A stretch of 64,000 nt of DNA from Rhipicephalus microplus (taxonomy: Eukaryota > Arthropoda > Arachnida > Ixodida > Ixodidae). Shown piece after piece: positions 32,742-43,887 of this stretch. A program made the position numbers and the translations under genes. Numbering within the stretch: the stretch's first letter is position 1; every line of letters begins with the position of its first letter. The notes under the pieces are model-generated. The model worked only from the letters and a program-made list of their open reading frames with translations. It had not been told where the DNA came from and did not search any database. Location of the stretch: contig NC_134701.1 of the NCBI RefSeq assembly GCF_043290135.1, forward strand, positions 61,955,502 through 62,019,501. Direction: 5' to 3'.

Positions 32742-34965
32742 CACTTCTCGCTAATTTCTTCATCGTCGTCAGACACTGCATAAAAAATTGCCCAAAAGGT
32801 CCAACAAATGTGTAGCGGATACCACGCTTCTTCAAAGAATGGCAAAGTATACCATAATTCTGGTTTATTAAACAAACTTTATGACTATTTATGGCACAGT
32901 GGGTACCCAGCAGTTTGCTTGTAGCATCCCAAAAATTGTTTAGAAAAGGCTATAAAAGGCAGCTCTTCTAGCTTTCGCTGTGACTGAACTACCCTAACTG
33001 TACTGCACCTTCTGTGCGAGCGTGGCGTTTTCTTCTTTTTTTAGCAGCAAAATTTCATTTTGAAGATAAAATAAAAATTTGGAGCAGTGTAAAATTAAAA
33101 GAAGGCTTACATTTAGAATAAAAAATATGTATAAACCATTCAACACCACCTAATCGTGCAGTGTGAACATGAGCACTGCTGTTTCAATAAAAGTAGTATT
33201 TTGAACCACCCCACTGAGCAAACAATGATAAAGTACATATTAGCATTTGCTGCACATGTCAAATCATTTGGCAGACTCCGCGAATTTAAATATCGATCTG
33301 CCGAGCTTGCGACCTTGAAATTTGGGAGATTCGTAAAACCAAGAACTAGGAGTGGCGAAAAGAAAAAATAGCACACAAATTAGTTTTTTCGGGAAGCAGT
33401 GATGTTATACACTACTTCAAATGATTACCAGTAGCTTATATACATATTAGTGTTCATTCTGGTACTCAGAATTGTGCAGCATATAAAAGCATGAGAAACT
33501 GAACAAAATGTGCAGTGTCCTACAAGCGCTAAAAGTCCCTTCTAAAATCTCAGTGCGCTTTTCCACAGAGCAACGGTGTACTGCGACGAAGGTGGTTCAA
33601 GCAGCATTAAAACAAAGTCAAGAAATTTTGTAACCGCTGCGCCCCAGAGGTGTTCCGTACTAGACATGAAAATTCCCTATTTCAAAGATTTTTTCCTGCA
33701 AACGACAAAATTCCCAGCATACTTTCCTGCACAACAGTACTAATTTCCGCCCCCTTCCACGCTCACGCATACTATAATTACACATGTCTCACATACTGGT
33801 GACTTTCGAAATCATGATTAGCCCCTCCACTGCCGCACAACAAAAGCATGACTTCATTATTCATATACTGTTAGTACACTGCACATTGTGGACACTAAGT
33901 CTAAAACTAATTGTGAACTAGAAAAGCAGATAAAGGTGCACTGTGACCGCTAATTATCGCTCGTCATAGAAGAATTTAACCATTCCTAAATTTCCTGCAG
34001 TATCGCGAAGATTCCCTTTTTCCCTTTGGCACGAAATGACAGGAGAAAATTTCCTGAAAAGGGAAAAATTCTTTGCACGGAACATCACTGCGGCACTTCT
34101 TCTTCCCAACTTTTTTTTCTTTATATGAGGATGCATTTCTTAGTCGGGCTATGTCAGGCGTCCGCGCGCCGGCAGGTGTTATCTCTTTGCTCTCACTCCC
34201 TGTCCCATAGCAACAGCTGCGGGCGCGCACACTTTTCCTCGCCCCTAACTTCCGGAGCATGTGGTGCGAGAGGGTAGCTGCACTGCTTCGCCACTCCTTC
34301 TCTCGCCGTTTGCTCGTTCCCTCCGTGCCCCTCACTTTCCTGTCCGCTGGAGCCTCACTCTATACAGTTCGCTGGCTGGGTATCTCACTAGAACATCCAA
34401 AAATGCGTGCTCGAAATGCCGCTGTTAAACGCCAACACCGAGCTGAGAGCGCTGTTTATTTTGTTCACATTATAGTACTTTTTAACCATGCACGCAAGGT
34501 GCTAGAGCTGGAAACGCATACCACGAGAATCTCGCGACAGAAAAAACGCCACGTGCAGTGAACGGCGCTATGGGAGACCAGCGCTGGATAGGTGGCACGC
34601 CGAAAAAGAGAACCTGGTGGAGTGTTGCGACGCAACTCAGACGCTCGTGCCCAAACGTCCGGCCGCAGTGTACCGTGGTGAGGGTATGCGCGTGCACCGC
34701 TTCTGTGCTTCATTTTGGAATGAACAGCTCAAAAAGCCATCGCATCAGTTATATTGCACTGTGGTTTAGAAAAATAACTTTGTCCGAAGGCTACTCTCAC
34801 ATTAAAAGCACTAAAAAACGCAGAGAAGCCCTCCAAAGCGAACTGCGCCTATGAATATGACATCGCTGTGCCTTGATGGCGACTCCCTCGTCCCGATTTC
34901 CTGGTGGCGTGCTGGGTTATGTGTTAAGCTCTTGCAGGCTGACATGCCCCCATTGATGAGTCCGT
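32742..34965. other. No gene recognised; low-copy or repeat DNA
   Basis: The sequence is AT-rich to about 34130 and then GC-richer. TCGGGCTATGTCAGGCG (about 34144) and CAACAGCTGCGGGCGCGCAC (about 34210) recur in similar form at about 58006 and 58128, so a dispersed repeat family lies here. The frame at 34259-34561 contains MRARNAAVKRQHRAES, reminiscent of basic repeat peptides common in tick repeats, but it is short and unsupported. Confidence 0.4.
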
Positions 34966-35155
34966 GCTGCCCACTTCTGTGGTGAAACGAGAAAAAAATC
35001 GCAGCATATTCACGGAGTGCATGATGATAAGTGGGGCGAAACATTCGTTCGTGCGTCCATCCATCCGTCTGTGCGTCCGTCTGTGTATCTGTCTGTCCGT
35101 CCGTCCATCTAGTGCCGCACTCCAAGTACCGCCATCTCGCATCTTTTCATCATAT
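34966..35155 (-). repeat. Dispersed repeat with degenerate (GGAC)n array, left half, cut by the gypsy insertion
   Basis: On the minus strand, CATATGATGAAAAGATGCGA is followed by GGCGGTACTTGGAGTG, a GGACGGACGGACAGAC-type array, a GCCCCACTT segment and a CACTCCGTGAATATGCTGC segment. The same order occurs uninterrupted at 57592-57893. The other half of this copy is at 41418-41490. The array produces spurious RPSIRL-like peptides. Confidence 0.75.
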
Positions 35156-35514
35156 TGTAACGAACAAATACAGCGCCGGAAGCTAAAACAGCTATTTATT
35201 AATGGCGAACCTGTGCCCGTCAACTAAATACAGAAAGGTTGTAAGCTCGCTAGTAAAAACCTCGTCAACTTCTTCTCTTGCGTCTCGTTTCGTGCTGCTC
35301 CTTCGAAAAACCGCCAGCCTTCTTTTTCCACCGCGTGGTGTGGTGATACGTGCAGCCAGCGTTGCATGGCGCGTTTAGCTTGGCGCGTTTGGCCGTCACC
35401 CCCGGAAGCTTTGATTTTCCGGGGGTGACGGTTTGGCTTGTCAGTTGGTGTGGCAGAATTCATAAGAGCAGGAAGCGGTGCAAGACTTCGGTAGGTGCCT
35501 AACAACATGCGGCA
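35156..35514 (-). repeat. 3' LTR of the gypsy element, 359 bp
   Basis: Read on the minus strand it begins TGCCGCATGTTGTTAGGCAC and ends GTTCGTTACA. GGGAGGGGGACTAA, the polypurine tract, lies just outside its 5' edge (about 35515-35528). It is 44 bp longer than the other LTR because of a hairpin insertion at 35393-35436. Confidence 0.9.
35393..35436. repeat. 44-bp hairpin insertion with TTTGG target duplication
   Basis: The 39-bp core (35393-35431) has perfect 15-bp inverted arms, CCGTCACCCCCGGAA and TTCCGGGGGTGACGG, around a 9-base loop. TTTGG occurs immediately before (35388-35392) and after (35432-35436). The other LTR has a single TTTGG and no hairpin at this place. Confidence 0.9.
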
Positions 35515-37102
35515 TTAGTCCCCCTCCCGAAACGCGTCGTCCCGATGCGTACGCTGACGTCGAACAGTTTTGTAAAGGAGTATTTATCTGATGTTTGAGC
35601 ACATTTCTCAGTTGTCTCGTTCAGTGCCTTTCGTAGTACGGTTTCATTCGTACTACATGTATGACTTCTGGGCGATTCCTGCGTCGGGTTGAGCACACTT
35701 GCCCTTCAGGAATTACTTTGTAGTTTAGCGTGCCTAACCGGCGAAGTACATTGTAAGGGCCGAAATAGCGCCGTATCAGTTTTTCCGATAGGCCAGGTGC
35801 GCGTATAGGCGTCCACACCAACACTTTGTCTCCGGAGTTGTACTGTACGTCTCTCCGCTTCAGATTATAGCGACTTGCGTCGGAGCCTTATTGCAAAATG
35901 ATACGATGTCTTGCCGATTGCCGTGCCTCTTCTGCCCTTTCTATGTAGTCGCTGATGTGTGGGTCACTCTCATTCGAATCGTTGACAGTTAACATCGCGT
36001 CTAAGGTCGTTGTGAACGTCCGACCATAAACAAGTTGAAATGGCGTGAAGTGTGTCGTTTCTTGTACTGCGGTATCCTACGCAAATGTAGCATAAGGCAA
36101 AATACTGTCCCATGTCTGGTGCTCAACGTCCACATACATCGAGATAATGCTGGCGAGAGTTCTATTGAGCCTTTCGGTTAATCCGTTTGTTTGCGGTTGG
36201 TATGCTGTAGTCCTTCTATGGTCGGTGTGGGTGAGCTTCATAACAGACTGCATCAATCAGGCAGTAAATGCTGTTCCTTTATTTGTAATGATAACCTGCT
36301 GTGCGCCATGTCGTAGTACAATCTGAGTGACGAAAAACTGGGCTACTTCGTTCGCCGTTCCTTTCGCGAGAGGTGATGTTTCAGCATATCGAGTCATGTC
36401 TGTTGCTACAACAATCCAGCGCTTTCCCAATGAAGAGAGAGGAAATGGACCAAGCAAATCCATTCCCACTTGCTGAAATGGCCCTTTTGGTGGCTCTATT
36501 AGTTGCAACAGACCCGCTGGTTTCGATGGTGGTATTTTGCGTCTTTGGCAATCCCGGCATGACTTAACATAATGGTGCACCGAATCCCTTAATTTCGGCC
36601 AATAATACTTTCGGCGAATTCTGGCCAAAGAGCGACTACTACCCATATGGCCAGCCGATGGGCCGCCATGACACGCTTCTAAGATTTCGGCTCACAGTGA
36701 TGATGGTGCAAGAAGCAGAAACGTCTCACTGCTGTTTCCGAAGTTGCCCTTGTATAGGACGTCGTTCCGGAGGACATAGGATGTCAAACTATGGACGAAA
36801 ACTTGTGGTACCTTAATTTGGTGACCCTCCAAGTATTGGATAAGCGGGCGTAGTTCCGGGTCCATTCGCTGAAGACGAGCCATCTCCGACACATTCAGAA
36901 CTCTGAGAAATGGGATGCCTTGTTCTTGGTCAGATGATGGAGACTCAACAGGTGCGCGAGACAGGCAATCCGCGTCATTGTGCTTGAGATTGGACTTGTA
37001 GACCACAGTGATGTCATGTTCCTGCAGACGCTAGCTCCATCTAGCAAGTCTTCCTGAAGGGTACTTGATATTTGCCTGCCAACACAATGAATGATGATCA
37101 CT

Positions 37103-37631
37103 CAATTCAATTCAATTTTATTTTATCCCAAGGATGAGGGCAGGCTCGGGAGAAAAGTGACGTTTTGTCACTTGAGGAGAACCCGAGCCTCCCTAATACA
37201 TGGCAAGCAACGTGGACATGGGTAAAGAAACATAAGCCATGAACATATAGGCAACGAACATAGGCCATGAGATGTTTGGCGCAGTACAAGCCGGAAGATG
37301 CACGTACAGTAATGCTATGTACAGAGACTAATATGTGTAAGTAGTTTCTTTCGACACAAATTCCGAAGTACAATGCAAAATATAACGGAATACAAAATAC
37401 TATATATATGACAACAATGCTATGCATAGAAATTGCGTGTATACACATACACATAAATATACACACATATATGCAGATGCATATACAGGCACATATATAT
37501 ACATATACATACACATATATACACATACATATATACACACATATATATATATACGTATACATATATATACCCATATATACACACACATATACATATATAG
37601 ACAGTTCCATGATTGTTTCAGATCAGTTCCA
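37103..37631 (-). mobile_element. Retroposon insertion with 7-bp target duplication, stem-loop and (TTGAA)n tail
   Basis: GATCACT flanks the insertion (37096-37102 and 37632-37638). On the minus strand it starts with a TA/CA microsatellite (37438-37600), runs through about 300 bp of unrecognised sequence, then a stem-loop (AGGCTCGGG / CCCGAGCCT with AAGTGAC / GTCACTT inside, about 37140-37195). It ends CCTTGGGATAAAATAAAATT plus GAATTGAATTG. The 3' microsatellite tail and target duplication indicate LINE-type retrotransposition. The end resembles the LINE end at about 56885 (CTTGGGATAAATAAAG). Confidence 0.75.
37438..37600. repeat. Compound TA/CA microsatellite
   Basis: ATACACATA/TATATACAC runs lie inside the retroposon. 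They keep frames open on both strands and give peptides of alternating Tyr, Ile, Cys and His that are not genes. Confidence 0.9.
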
Positions 37632-39707
37632 GATCACTGATTGCTCGAAACGGTCTGCCGTAGAGGTATGGGCGAAACTTGCTAATGGCCCATATAACTC
37701 TTTCTTTGTCGCTGAGTAATTGGACTTAGCATTCGATAGAGTGCAGCTCGCGTAAGCAATGACCTTTTCTTCTCCATTCTGCCACTGAACGAGGATGGCA
37801 CCGAGACCAACGTTGCTAGCGTCGGTATGTATGTCTGTATCGGCCTCTCCGTCAAAATGGGCAAGTATTGGAGGAGACTGCAAATGGCGCTGCAACTCTG
37901 AGAAAGCCGCCTCTTGTTCTTCCCGCCAAGAGAATGGTACACTTTCTTTCGTTAGCCGTGTCAAAGGCTCAGCAACCTTAGCAAAGTTTTCAACAAAGCG
38001 TCTGTAGTAGGCACATAGTCCCAGGAATCGTCTGATGGCCTTTTTGTCTTGCGGTTTCGGAAAATTTTCAACTGCTGCAATCTTTTCCAGGTCTGGGCGG
38101 ACGCCTTTCGCACTAACTATGTGCCCGAGGAACCGAAGCTGACGAAATCCAAAGTGACACTTTTCCGGTTTAATAGTCAGTGCTGCCACGCGAATGGCAT
38201 CCAGTACCATTCTCAGTCGGTGGATGTGCTGCTCGAAGGTAGAAGAAAAAACCACTACATCGTCGAGGTAGACGAGACACGATTGCCACTTGAGTCCGGA
38301 GAGCACAGTGTCCATCATTCTCTGGAAGGTAGCGGGAGCAGAGCACAAACCGAAAGGGAGCACTTTGAACTCGTATAGTCCGTCTGGGGTCACAAACGCC
38401 GTCTTCTCGCGACCTCATTCGTCCACCTCAATCTTCAAATATCCACTTTTTAAGTCCAATAATGAAAAGAAGTGAGCATTGCGTAACTTACCCAAGGCAT
38501 CATCGATCCGTGGAAGTGGGTAAACATCACGCTTTGTGACTTGGTTCAGCTTTCTGTAGTCAACGCAAAATCGCAGAGTGTTGTCCTTCTTTTTGACTAG
38601 CACTACCGGTGATGCCCATGGACTGTTGGATGGCTGGATTACATCATCGTTGAGCATTTCCTGCACTTGGTTCTTGATGGCTTCCCTTTCTTTTGGCGCT
38701 ACTCGATATGGGCGCTGATGCACAGGTCTCACGTGTTCTTCGACCACGATACGGTGCTTTGCGACGGGAGTACGTTCGACTTTTGACGAGGTGGAGAAGC
38801 ACTCGGCGAACTCTCTGATGAGGTCAGCAATCTGTTGCTTCTGAGATGACGAGAGCTCTCTGTCAATGTCTACTGATTGGAGTACGTTATCTACTGTCTC
38901 TGAAGCTTTATCAAGAGTGCAAACATCTGAGACTTGTACGTACTCATGCAGTGATGCTACGGATGTTCCCTTCGCAACATGCTGCAGCTCATTTCGAAAG
39001 TTAGTTAATAGGACATACGCACATCCATCAAGAAGGCTCGCCAGGCCTCTTGCCACGCATAGTCCTTTTTCTACTAGCAGTCCGATGTTTCCGTCCGCTA
39101 ATCCATCACAATCACGGAGAACTTCACTTCTCACAAGACTGGTCACACTGGAACGTGGCGGCACGGTTACATCTTCGTCCACAATGCGGAGAGGTAGAAC
39201 GATTGGTTTCTCTGCATGACAGAAGGCGACGGCATTCTCCGTAGAAAACGAAACCTGGGACTCTTGCAAGTCGATGACTGTATTGTTTGTTTGCAAGAAG
39301 TCCATGCCTATAAACAGTTCACGGGAGCATTCAGGAAGCACTATAAAGCTGCCGACATACACGAATCCTCTTATTCCTATCCTTGCGGTGCATAACCCCA
39401 CGGGACTAACTAAGTGCCCTCCAGCGGTACGTATCTGAGGTCCGATCCATTCAGTCATCACCTTCTTAAGCTTCTTTGCGAGAGCATTACTGACAACGGA
39501 ATAGTCTGCATCAGTGTCTATTAGCGCAATGGCCTCGACGTCGTCGATCGTGACTAATATCTCGGAGTTAACGCCGCTACTACTGCACTTGTCTGTCGTT
39601 GCGTAACTGCCACCGTCCTGTCGGGCTAACAATGGAGGGTCTTCAGTTGTCAGTATATCAGCGGCCTCACCTCCAGAGGTCGCTGGCTCTAGTTTTCCCG
39701 CCGCGGG

Positions 39708-40937
39708 CTAGGTGAACGTGCATGGTCTTCGGAGATTTGATGACGGACGAGTACTCGGCGACCGATAGCGCGTCGGTGCTGTCGAACACGACTCCCGTTG
39801 TTGCGTGTCTTGAGGTGAATAGCATGAAGACAAGTATTCTTCGATTTCGTAGGGCAGTTCACCGTTCCATGGGCATGGTGCATTGACTGGAAAACCACGC
39901 AGTCCCGTTCGATGATACTGGCACGCCCGGTAAAGGTGACCTGCTTCTCCGCAGTGGTAGCAAAGGGGCCGCCGGTCTACAGTGCGCCATACATCGCTCT
40001 TACGTGGTCTTGCTTCCAGCATTGGTAGCGGCGTACTCAGAGAAAACATCGGAGGCATCACAGCAGTCGCAGCCGTCCGATTCATGCGTCCGAAGTCCTG
40101 TCGTACAACTTGCGCGTACGACAACTGAGGCGGAGGCTCCGGTTGTGCGCGCTGCAGTACCTGAGGTTGTGGTTGAAGAACCGCTTGCCGCACTTTTTCG
40201 CGCACAACATCGGCAAGTGAGGACGTCGCTGGATGAGCTTGAGTCATTTGTATTTTCTGAAGTTCTTCCCTTACGACAGCCCTCACCATTTCACGCAAGA
40301 GGTCAATGTTACTCGTGAGGGTGGTTGACGCCGCGCTAACAGATGAGACGCTTACACCCCTGTTGTATTGGCGCGCGCGCTGCTGCAGGGTCTTCTCTAT
40401 CATTGTCGCCTCTGATCTGAACTCAGCAAGAGAGCGGGGTGGATTACGCACCAGGCCTGCAAAAAGCTCTTCTTTCACTCCACGCATCAGGTGACGCAAC
40501 TTCTTTTCCTTAGCCAAGTTCTGGTCGGCCCAGCGGAACAGTCGGGACATGTCTTCAATGTACATGGCGACGTTCTCGTTGTTCTGTTGGTTTCGCGTCT
40601 GAAGAGCGGCCTCTGCCTTTTCTTTGCGGTCCATGTTTGGGTACGTAGCAAGAAACTCTCTTCGAAAGTCATCCCACGACAAGAAGGACGCTTCGTGGTT
40701 TTCGAACCACGTACGCGCAGAATCTTGCAGTGCCACGTAGACGTAGCGAAGTTTCCTGTCTTCGTTCCAACCATTCACTCTGGCAACGCGTTCGAAACCG
40801 TTGAGCCAGTCCTCGGTATCCTCGAAAATATCAATGTGAAATACTTCTGGTATGTGGGGCGGGTCTATGACGATATGAGATGGAAATGAAGCCGCTTGGG
40901 TGGCCATTGCAGGAGCTCCGGAACTTACGTCCTCCAC
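39708..40937 (-). CDS. Gypsy gag polyprotein
   Basis: This is an intact 409-codon frame. Residues of about 30-170 form a retrotransposon-gag capsid-like domain (FEDTEDWLNGFERVARVNGW, WDDFRREFLATYPN, LRHLMRGVKEELFAGLV). A CCHC zinc knuckle, CYHCGEAGHLYRAC, lies near residue 335 and would bind RNA. The tail is Ser/Arg-rich. The frame ends at a TAG followed in the same frame by pol sequence, so gag and pol are separated by a single stop. Another frame across this tail reads ARSPSPRREN, which resembles usual gag tails, so a frameshift near the end is also possible. The product would form the particle shell. Confidence 0.75.
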   Translation of the reverse strand: MEDVSSGAPAMATQAASFPSHIVIDPPHIPEVFHIDIFEDTEDWLNGFERVARVNGWNEDRKLRYVYVALQDSARTWFENHEASFLSWDDFRREFLATYPNMDRKEKAEAALQTRNQQNNENVAMYIEDMSRLFRWADQNLAKEKKLRHLMRGVKEELFAGLVRNPPRSLAEFRSEATMIEKTLQQRARQYNRGVSVSSVSAASTTLTSNIDLLREMVRAVVREELQKIQMTQAHPATSSLADVVREKVRQAVLQPQPQVLQRAQPEPPPQLSYAQVVRQDFGRMNRTAATAVMPPMFSLSTPLPMLEARPRKSDVWRTVDRRPLCYHCGEAGHLYRACQYHRTGLRGFPVNAPCPWNGELPYEIEEYLSSCYSPQDTQQRESCSTAPTRYRSPSTRPSSNLRRPCTFT

Positions 40938-41083
40938 TGGTCTCGAAGAATCGAAGAGGGCACCAAACTCTGGCTGCTCACCTCGTAGGTGACGACTCGT
41001 GCGTTGGTCTACGGGAGTCAGCTGCGCTCCAACCTTTGGGGTTCTGGGCTATGTTCCCTATCCTGAGATGGGCTTGAATCATA

Positions 41084-41099
41084 CCCCGCACCTCCACCA
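41084..41099 (-). promoter_or_regulatory. Primer binding site candidate
   Basis: On the minus strand, just inside the 5' LTR, the sequence is TGGTGGAGGTGCGGGG, which starts with the TGG complementary to a tRNA CCA end. The gypsy at 44016 has nearly the same site (TGGTGGAGGTGCTGGG), so the two used the same kind of tRNA primer. I cannot name the tRNA. Confidence 0.6.
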
Positions 41100-41102
41100 A
41101 TT

Positions 41103-41417
41103 TGTAACGAACAAAGACAGCGCCGGAAGCTAAAACAGCTATTTATTAATAGCGAACTTGTGCCCGTCAACTAAATACAGAAAGGTTGTAAGCTCGCTAG
41201 TAAAAACCTCGTCAACTTCTTCTCTTGCGTCTCGTTTCGTGCTGCTCCTTCGAAAAACCGCCAGCCTTCTTTTTCCAGTGCGCGGTGAGGTGATACGTGC
41301 AGCCAGCGTTGCATGGCGCGTTTAGCTTGGCGCGTTTGGCTTGTCAGTTGGTGTGGCAGAATTCATAAAAGCAGGACGCGGCGCAAGACTTCAGTAGGTG
41401 CCTAACAACATGCGGCA
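41103..41417 (-). repeat. 5' LTR of the gypsy element, 315 bp
   Basis: On the minus strand it runs from TGCCGCATGTTGTTAGGCAC to GTTCGTTACA and aligns over its whole length with 35156-35514 apart from the 44-bp hairpin and scattered substitutions. ATAT follows it at 41418-41421. Confidence 0.9.
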
Positions 41418-41490
41418 ATATATTCAGCATATAGAAGTACCGCCATCCAGCGGACATTCCAAGGACTAAACGAGAGGTGCCACTCGCGCA
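41418..41490 (-). repeat. Right half of the dispersed repeat interrupted by the gypsy element
   Basis: On the minus strand this reads CGTTTAGTCCTTGGAATGTC, then CTGGATGGCGGTACTTCTAT, up to the gypsy border. The same sequence with few changes opens the uninterrupted copy at 57592. Confidence 0.75.
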
Positions 41491-43791
41491 CTTTCTTAAG
41501 GCCTAGGCTTCGTGTCTACTTCCCACCTTTTATTGCCTCTAGTTCATGGTTATATACTAGTTCATTATATTCATGGCACTTTGGTCCAACCCTCGCTATA
41601 CCTTGCTAAAACAAAGGAGGTTACGTCCAGCGAGTTTAACGTGGCAACCCTTTCTGGTACGTGCTCAAAGTGCGTCCTTCTGACACTAGTTTTTTTTAGT
41701 AAACATCAAAGCAAGGTAAATTTCATTGGAAATTAAGTCAGCAGTGCTCGTCTCTGTAAGCTAATTCATCCGAAAAAAATTGGCTGATTCCACGTACAGT
41801 GGAAACCGATGATATGCGAAGCACGAATGAGAAATGTTGATATGTCACTTTAGAATCAGCACAACGTTATGAGGTGGAGGTAAATGATGCCGTAAATCAC
41901 TTCCGTGTCATGATTATCATGTTTGATGTGTCGTCATATGCGGATCCGCCGGGGGAAGGGCAAAAGTAGTGCGAGCCCCCCCCCCCCCCCCCCCTTTTAA
42001 AGACGACAGTCTTTCTTGGGGACCTTCGACAAAAAAATTTTGGTCTGTCGGTCTGTACATTTGTCTGTTTGTCCGCTCTAACGATACCTCAAAAAGCACC
42101 AAACGGCCAACCCCATTCACAGTGCCCACCAATATTGCTCAAGGTTTAGCGTTCATGGTTGTGCAATCGTCAATTAAAAAGCAATTATTGCTCATATCTG
42201 AAGCGCCACAACAACGCTTCGATGTTTTCTATGTCTGCCTTTATACTAGACGAGGCACACACAAGTAACTCTAAGGAATGTAGCGTTTAATCGCGCTGTG
42301 CTGACAGTGCAATGCGATGCTCCAAAAGGTGTTTACAACGCTTTGCTACGACGCCATGGTGGTGGCATTTGCCCGTCGCTTTGCGTTCTACACCTTATCA
42401 CCTCCGAGACTGGCGCGCATCTTTCTCCGCGGGCTGCGCGCCTTCGTTTTCGAAGATAACTGCCAGATGGCACTTGTCTAACATGCCTAGATGCGCTCGT
42501 TCGCCTCTGCCGCGCGCTCGAGGCACTCAACGCAGCGCCTGCCGAATACCATTCACCTTTTTCTTGCGCAGAACATCAAATAAACGTTTTGTTTACTCTC
42601 TCCAGGCGCAAGACTATTGTCTTTCGACGACATTTACAGTGTAACATATAGATTCGGGCCAATTTTTTTACAGTGGTCACTATCGGCTGCACGCTCTGGA
42701 AACCAACATGTAAGGCAAAGTTTTGCTTCACCACAATAATCACTCAATAATATTGTTACGAGGAAATTAAAAAGTTACCAGGGAATGTTTTAATAATATA
42801 GTAAAGAGTTTCCGAAATTTCTGCTGTGACGATTGTCTTTGAAGGCTCAATACTATAGCTACAACTGATGTTAACCAAACATTACCTGCATCTGTATAGC
42901 AGGAGTACATATAAAATGTTCATCTCCTTGTTATGAACTTAGATAGCTAGCTTAGTAGCCGTAATCACCTAGCACCAACATGATGTCTGCACAGTACTTT
43001 TACCAAAGCAGATTCAATACCTTGCGTGGTTCTGTGGTAGAATACATGACTGCCACACGAAATGCTGGATTTCAATTTCTTCTGTGATTCTGATTTTCAT
43101 TCTTTGCTCTCATTGTATCGACGCTGCCAATGCGAGATTTTTTAGAGGTTATCGCGTTTCAATTACCGACATCTGTTGTCGCTGCTCCTAGGTAGATACA
43201 ACCTTTAAGGCGCATACCAGCATATCGCAGCCCGTGCTATATGGATATGGGGCACATGACTTAAAGAAAGAGTTTCATGTACACATGATTTTCAGGCTAT
43301 GTCGGCAATATACACATGTTCCCATACTTTCGTGCCCTCACCCCCCGCAATGCCGACTTTGGTCTCTACTAAGTGATGAGGCAAATACGAGAGTACCAAG
43401 ACGTAGCTATCCAGATATGTAGATAAGTGAATACAAACGCTCGAAACATCTTTGGTTCTCTAGAGATTGCCCTACATTTAAAATTCCATTTCTTTTTGAG
43501 CTGCTTTCAGTCATTAAAAATTCAATGATGCAAATAAATATATACTGTTGGGAATGCCGCCATCAACACGATTGCATTCATGTGGAAAGTTGCGAGGCAA
43601 TGCATAAAAACTGCCTCATGTGATACTGTTATATGCATGACACAAGGCTCACATGTATACATGTGTTGTGTCAGTGCATGCTGCTTAAATATGACTACAT
43701 GTCCCTTTTTTTACTACGCTATTGAACAAGTGCTGTTTGTATGAAAATCACAACAAAATGCAATTGCGTCAATAAAGTTCTCTCTCTCTGA

Positions 43792-43793
<2 letters not shown>
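41491..43793. other. No gene recognised; probable dispersed repeats
   Basis: A C run of 19 bases lies at 41976-41994, followed by pyrimidine-rich GGTCTGTCGGTCTGTACATT repeats near 42041. CATCAAATAAACGTTTTGTT near 42577 looks like an LTR or LINE poly(A) region. GTCAATAAAGTTCTCTCTCT (43768) resembles a retroposon 3' end before the TA microsatellite. No open frame has a recognisable motif. Confidence 0.4.

Positions 43794-43886
<93 letters not shown>
43794..43886. repeat. (AT)n microsatellite, about 46 repeats
   Basis: This is an uninterrupted AT dinucleotide run following CTCTCTCTGATG. It gives open frames of alternating Tyr and Ile on both strands that are not genes. Confidence 0.95.

Positions 43887-43887
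<1 letters not shown>

Larger units (their letters stand above)
35621..39632 (-). pseudogene. Gypsy pol (protease, RT, RNase H, integrase), broken
   Basis: Protease: ALIDTDADYSVVS, where the usual active-site DTGA reads DTDA. Reverse transcriptase: SPWASPVVLVKKKDNTLRF, FCVDYRKLNQ, FSLLDLKSGY, FKVLPFGLCSAPATFQRMM and YLDDVVVFS (intact YLDD box). RNase H: DIHTDASNVGLGAIL. Integrase: zinc-binding CRDCQRRK, DLLGPFPLSS, DMTRYAET, and IITNKGTAF, where the expected second catalytic Asp is Asn. The C-terminus (KVLVWTP, FGPYNVLRRLG) ends at 35621. Stops interrupt it at 38415 (inside the RT), near 37031 and at 36689. A 529-bp retroposon splits RNase H at 37103-37631. Several stops look like C-to-T changes in CGA codons. 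It is non-functional. Confidence 0.85.
35156..41417 (-). mobile_element. Gypsy (Ty3) LTR retrotransposon with both LTRs
   Basis: The element reads on the minus strand: 5' LTR 41103-41417, primer binding site, gag, pol (protease, reverse transcriptase, RNase H, integrase), polypurine tract, 3' LTR 35156-35514. ATAT flanks both sides (35152-35155 and 41418-41421). The two LTRs differ by roughly a dozen substitutions over about 315 bp plus a 44-bp insertion, so it is not recent. Pol has several stops and a 529-bp retroposon insertion, so it is inactive. The partial copy at 47717-50525 is closely related. Confidence 0.9.

Noticed and set aside
37107..37610. Membrane-protein-like ORF of Tyr, Ile and Cys
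   Set aside because: It is the translation of a TA/CA microsatellite inside a retroposon.
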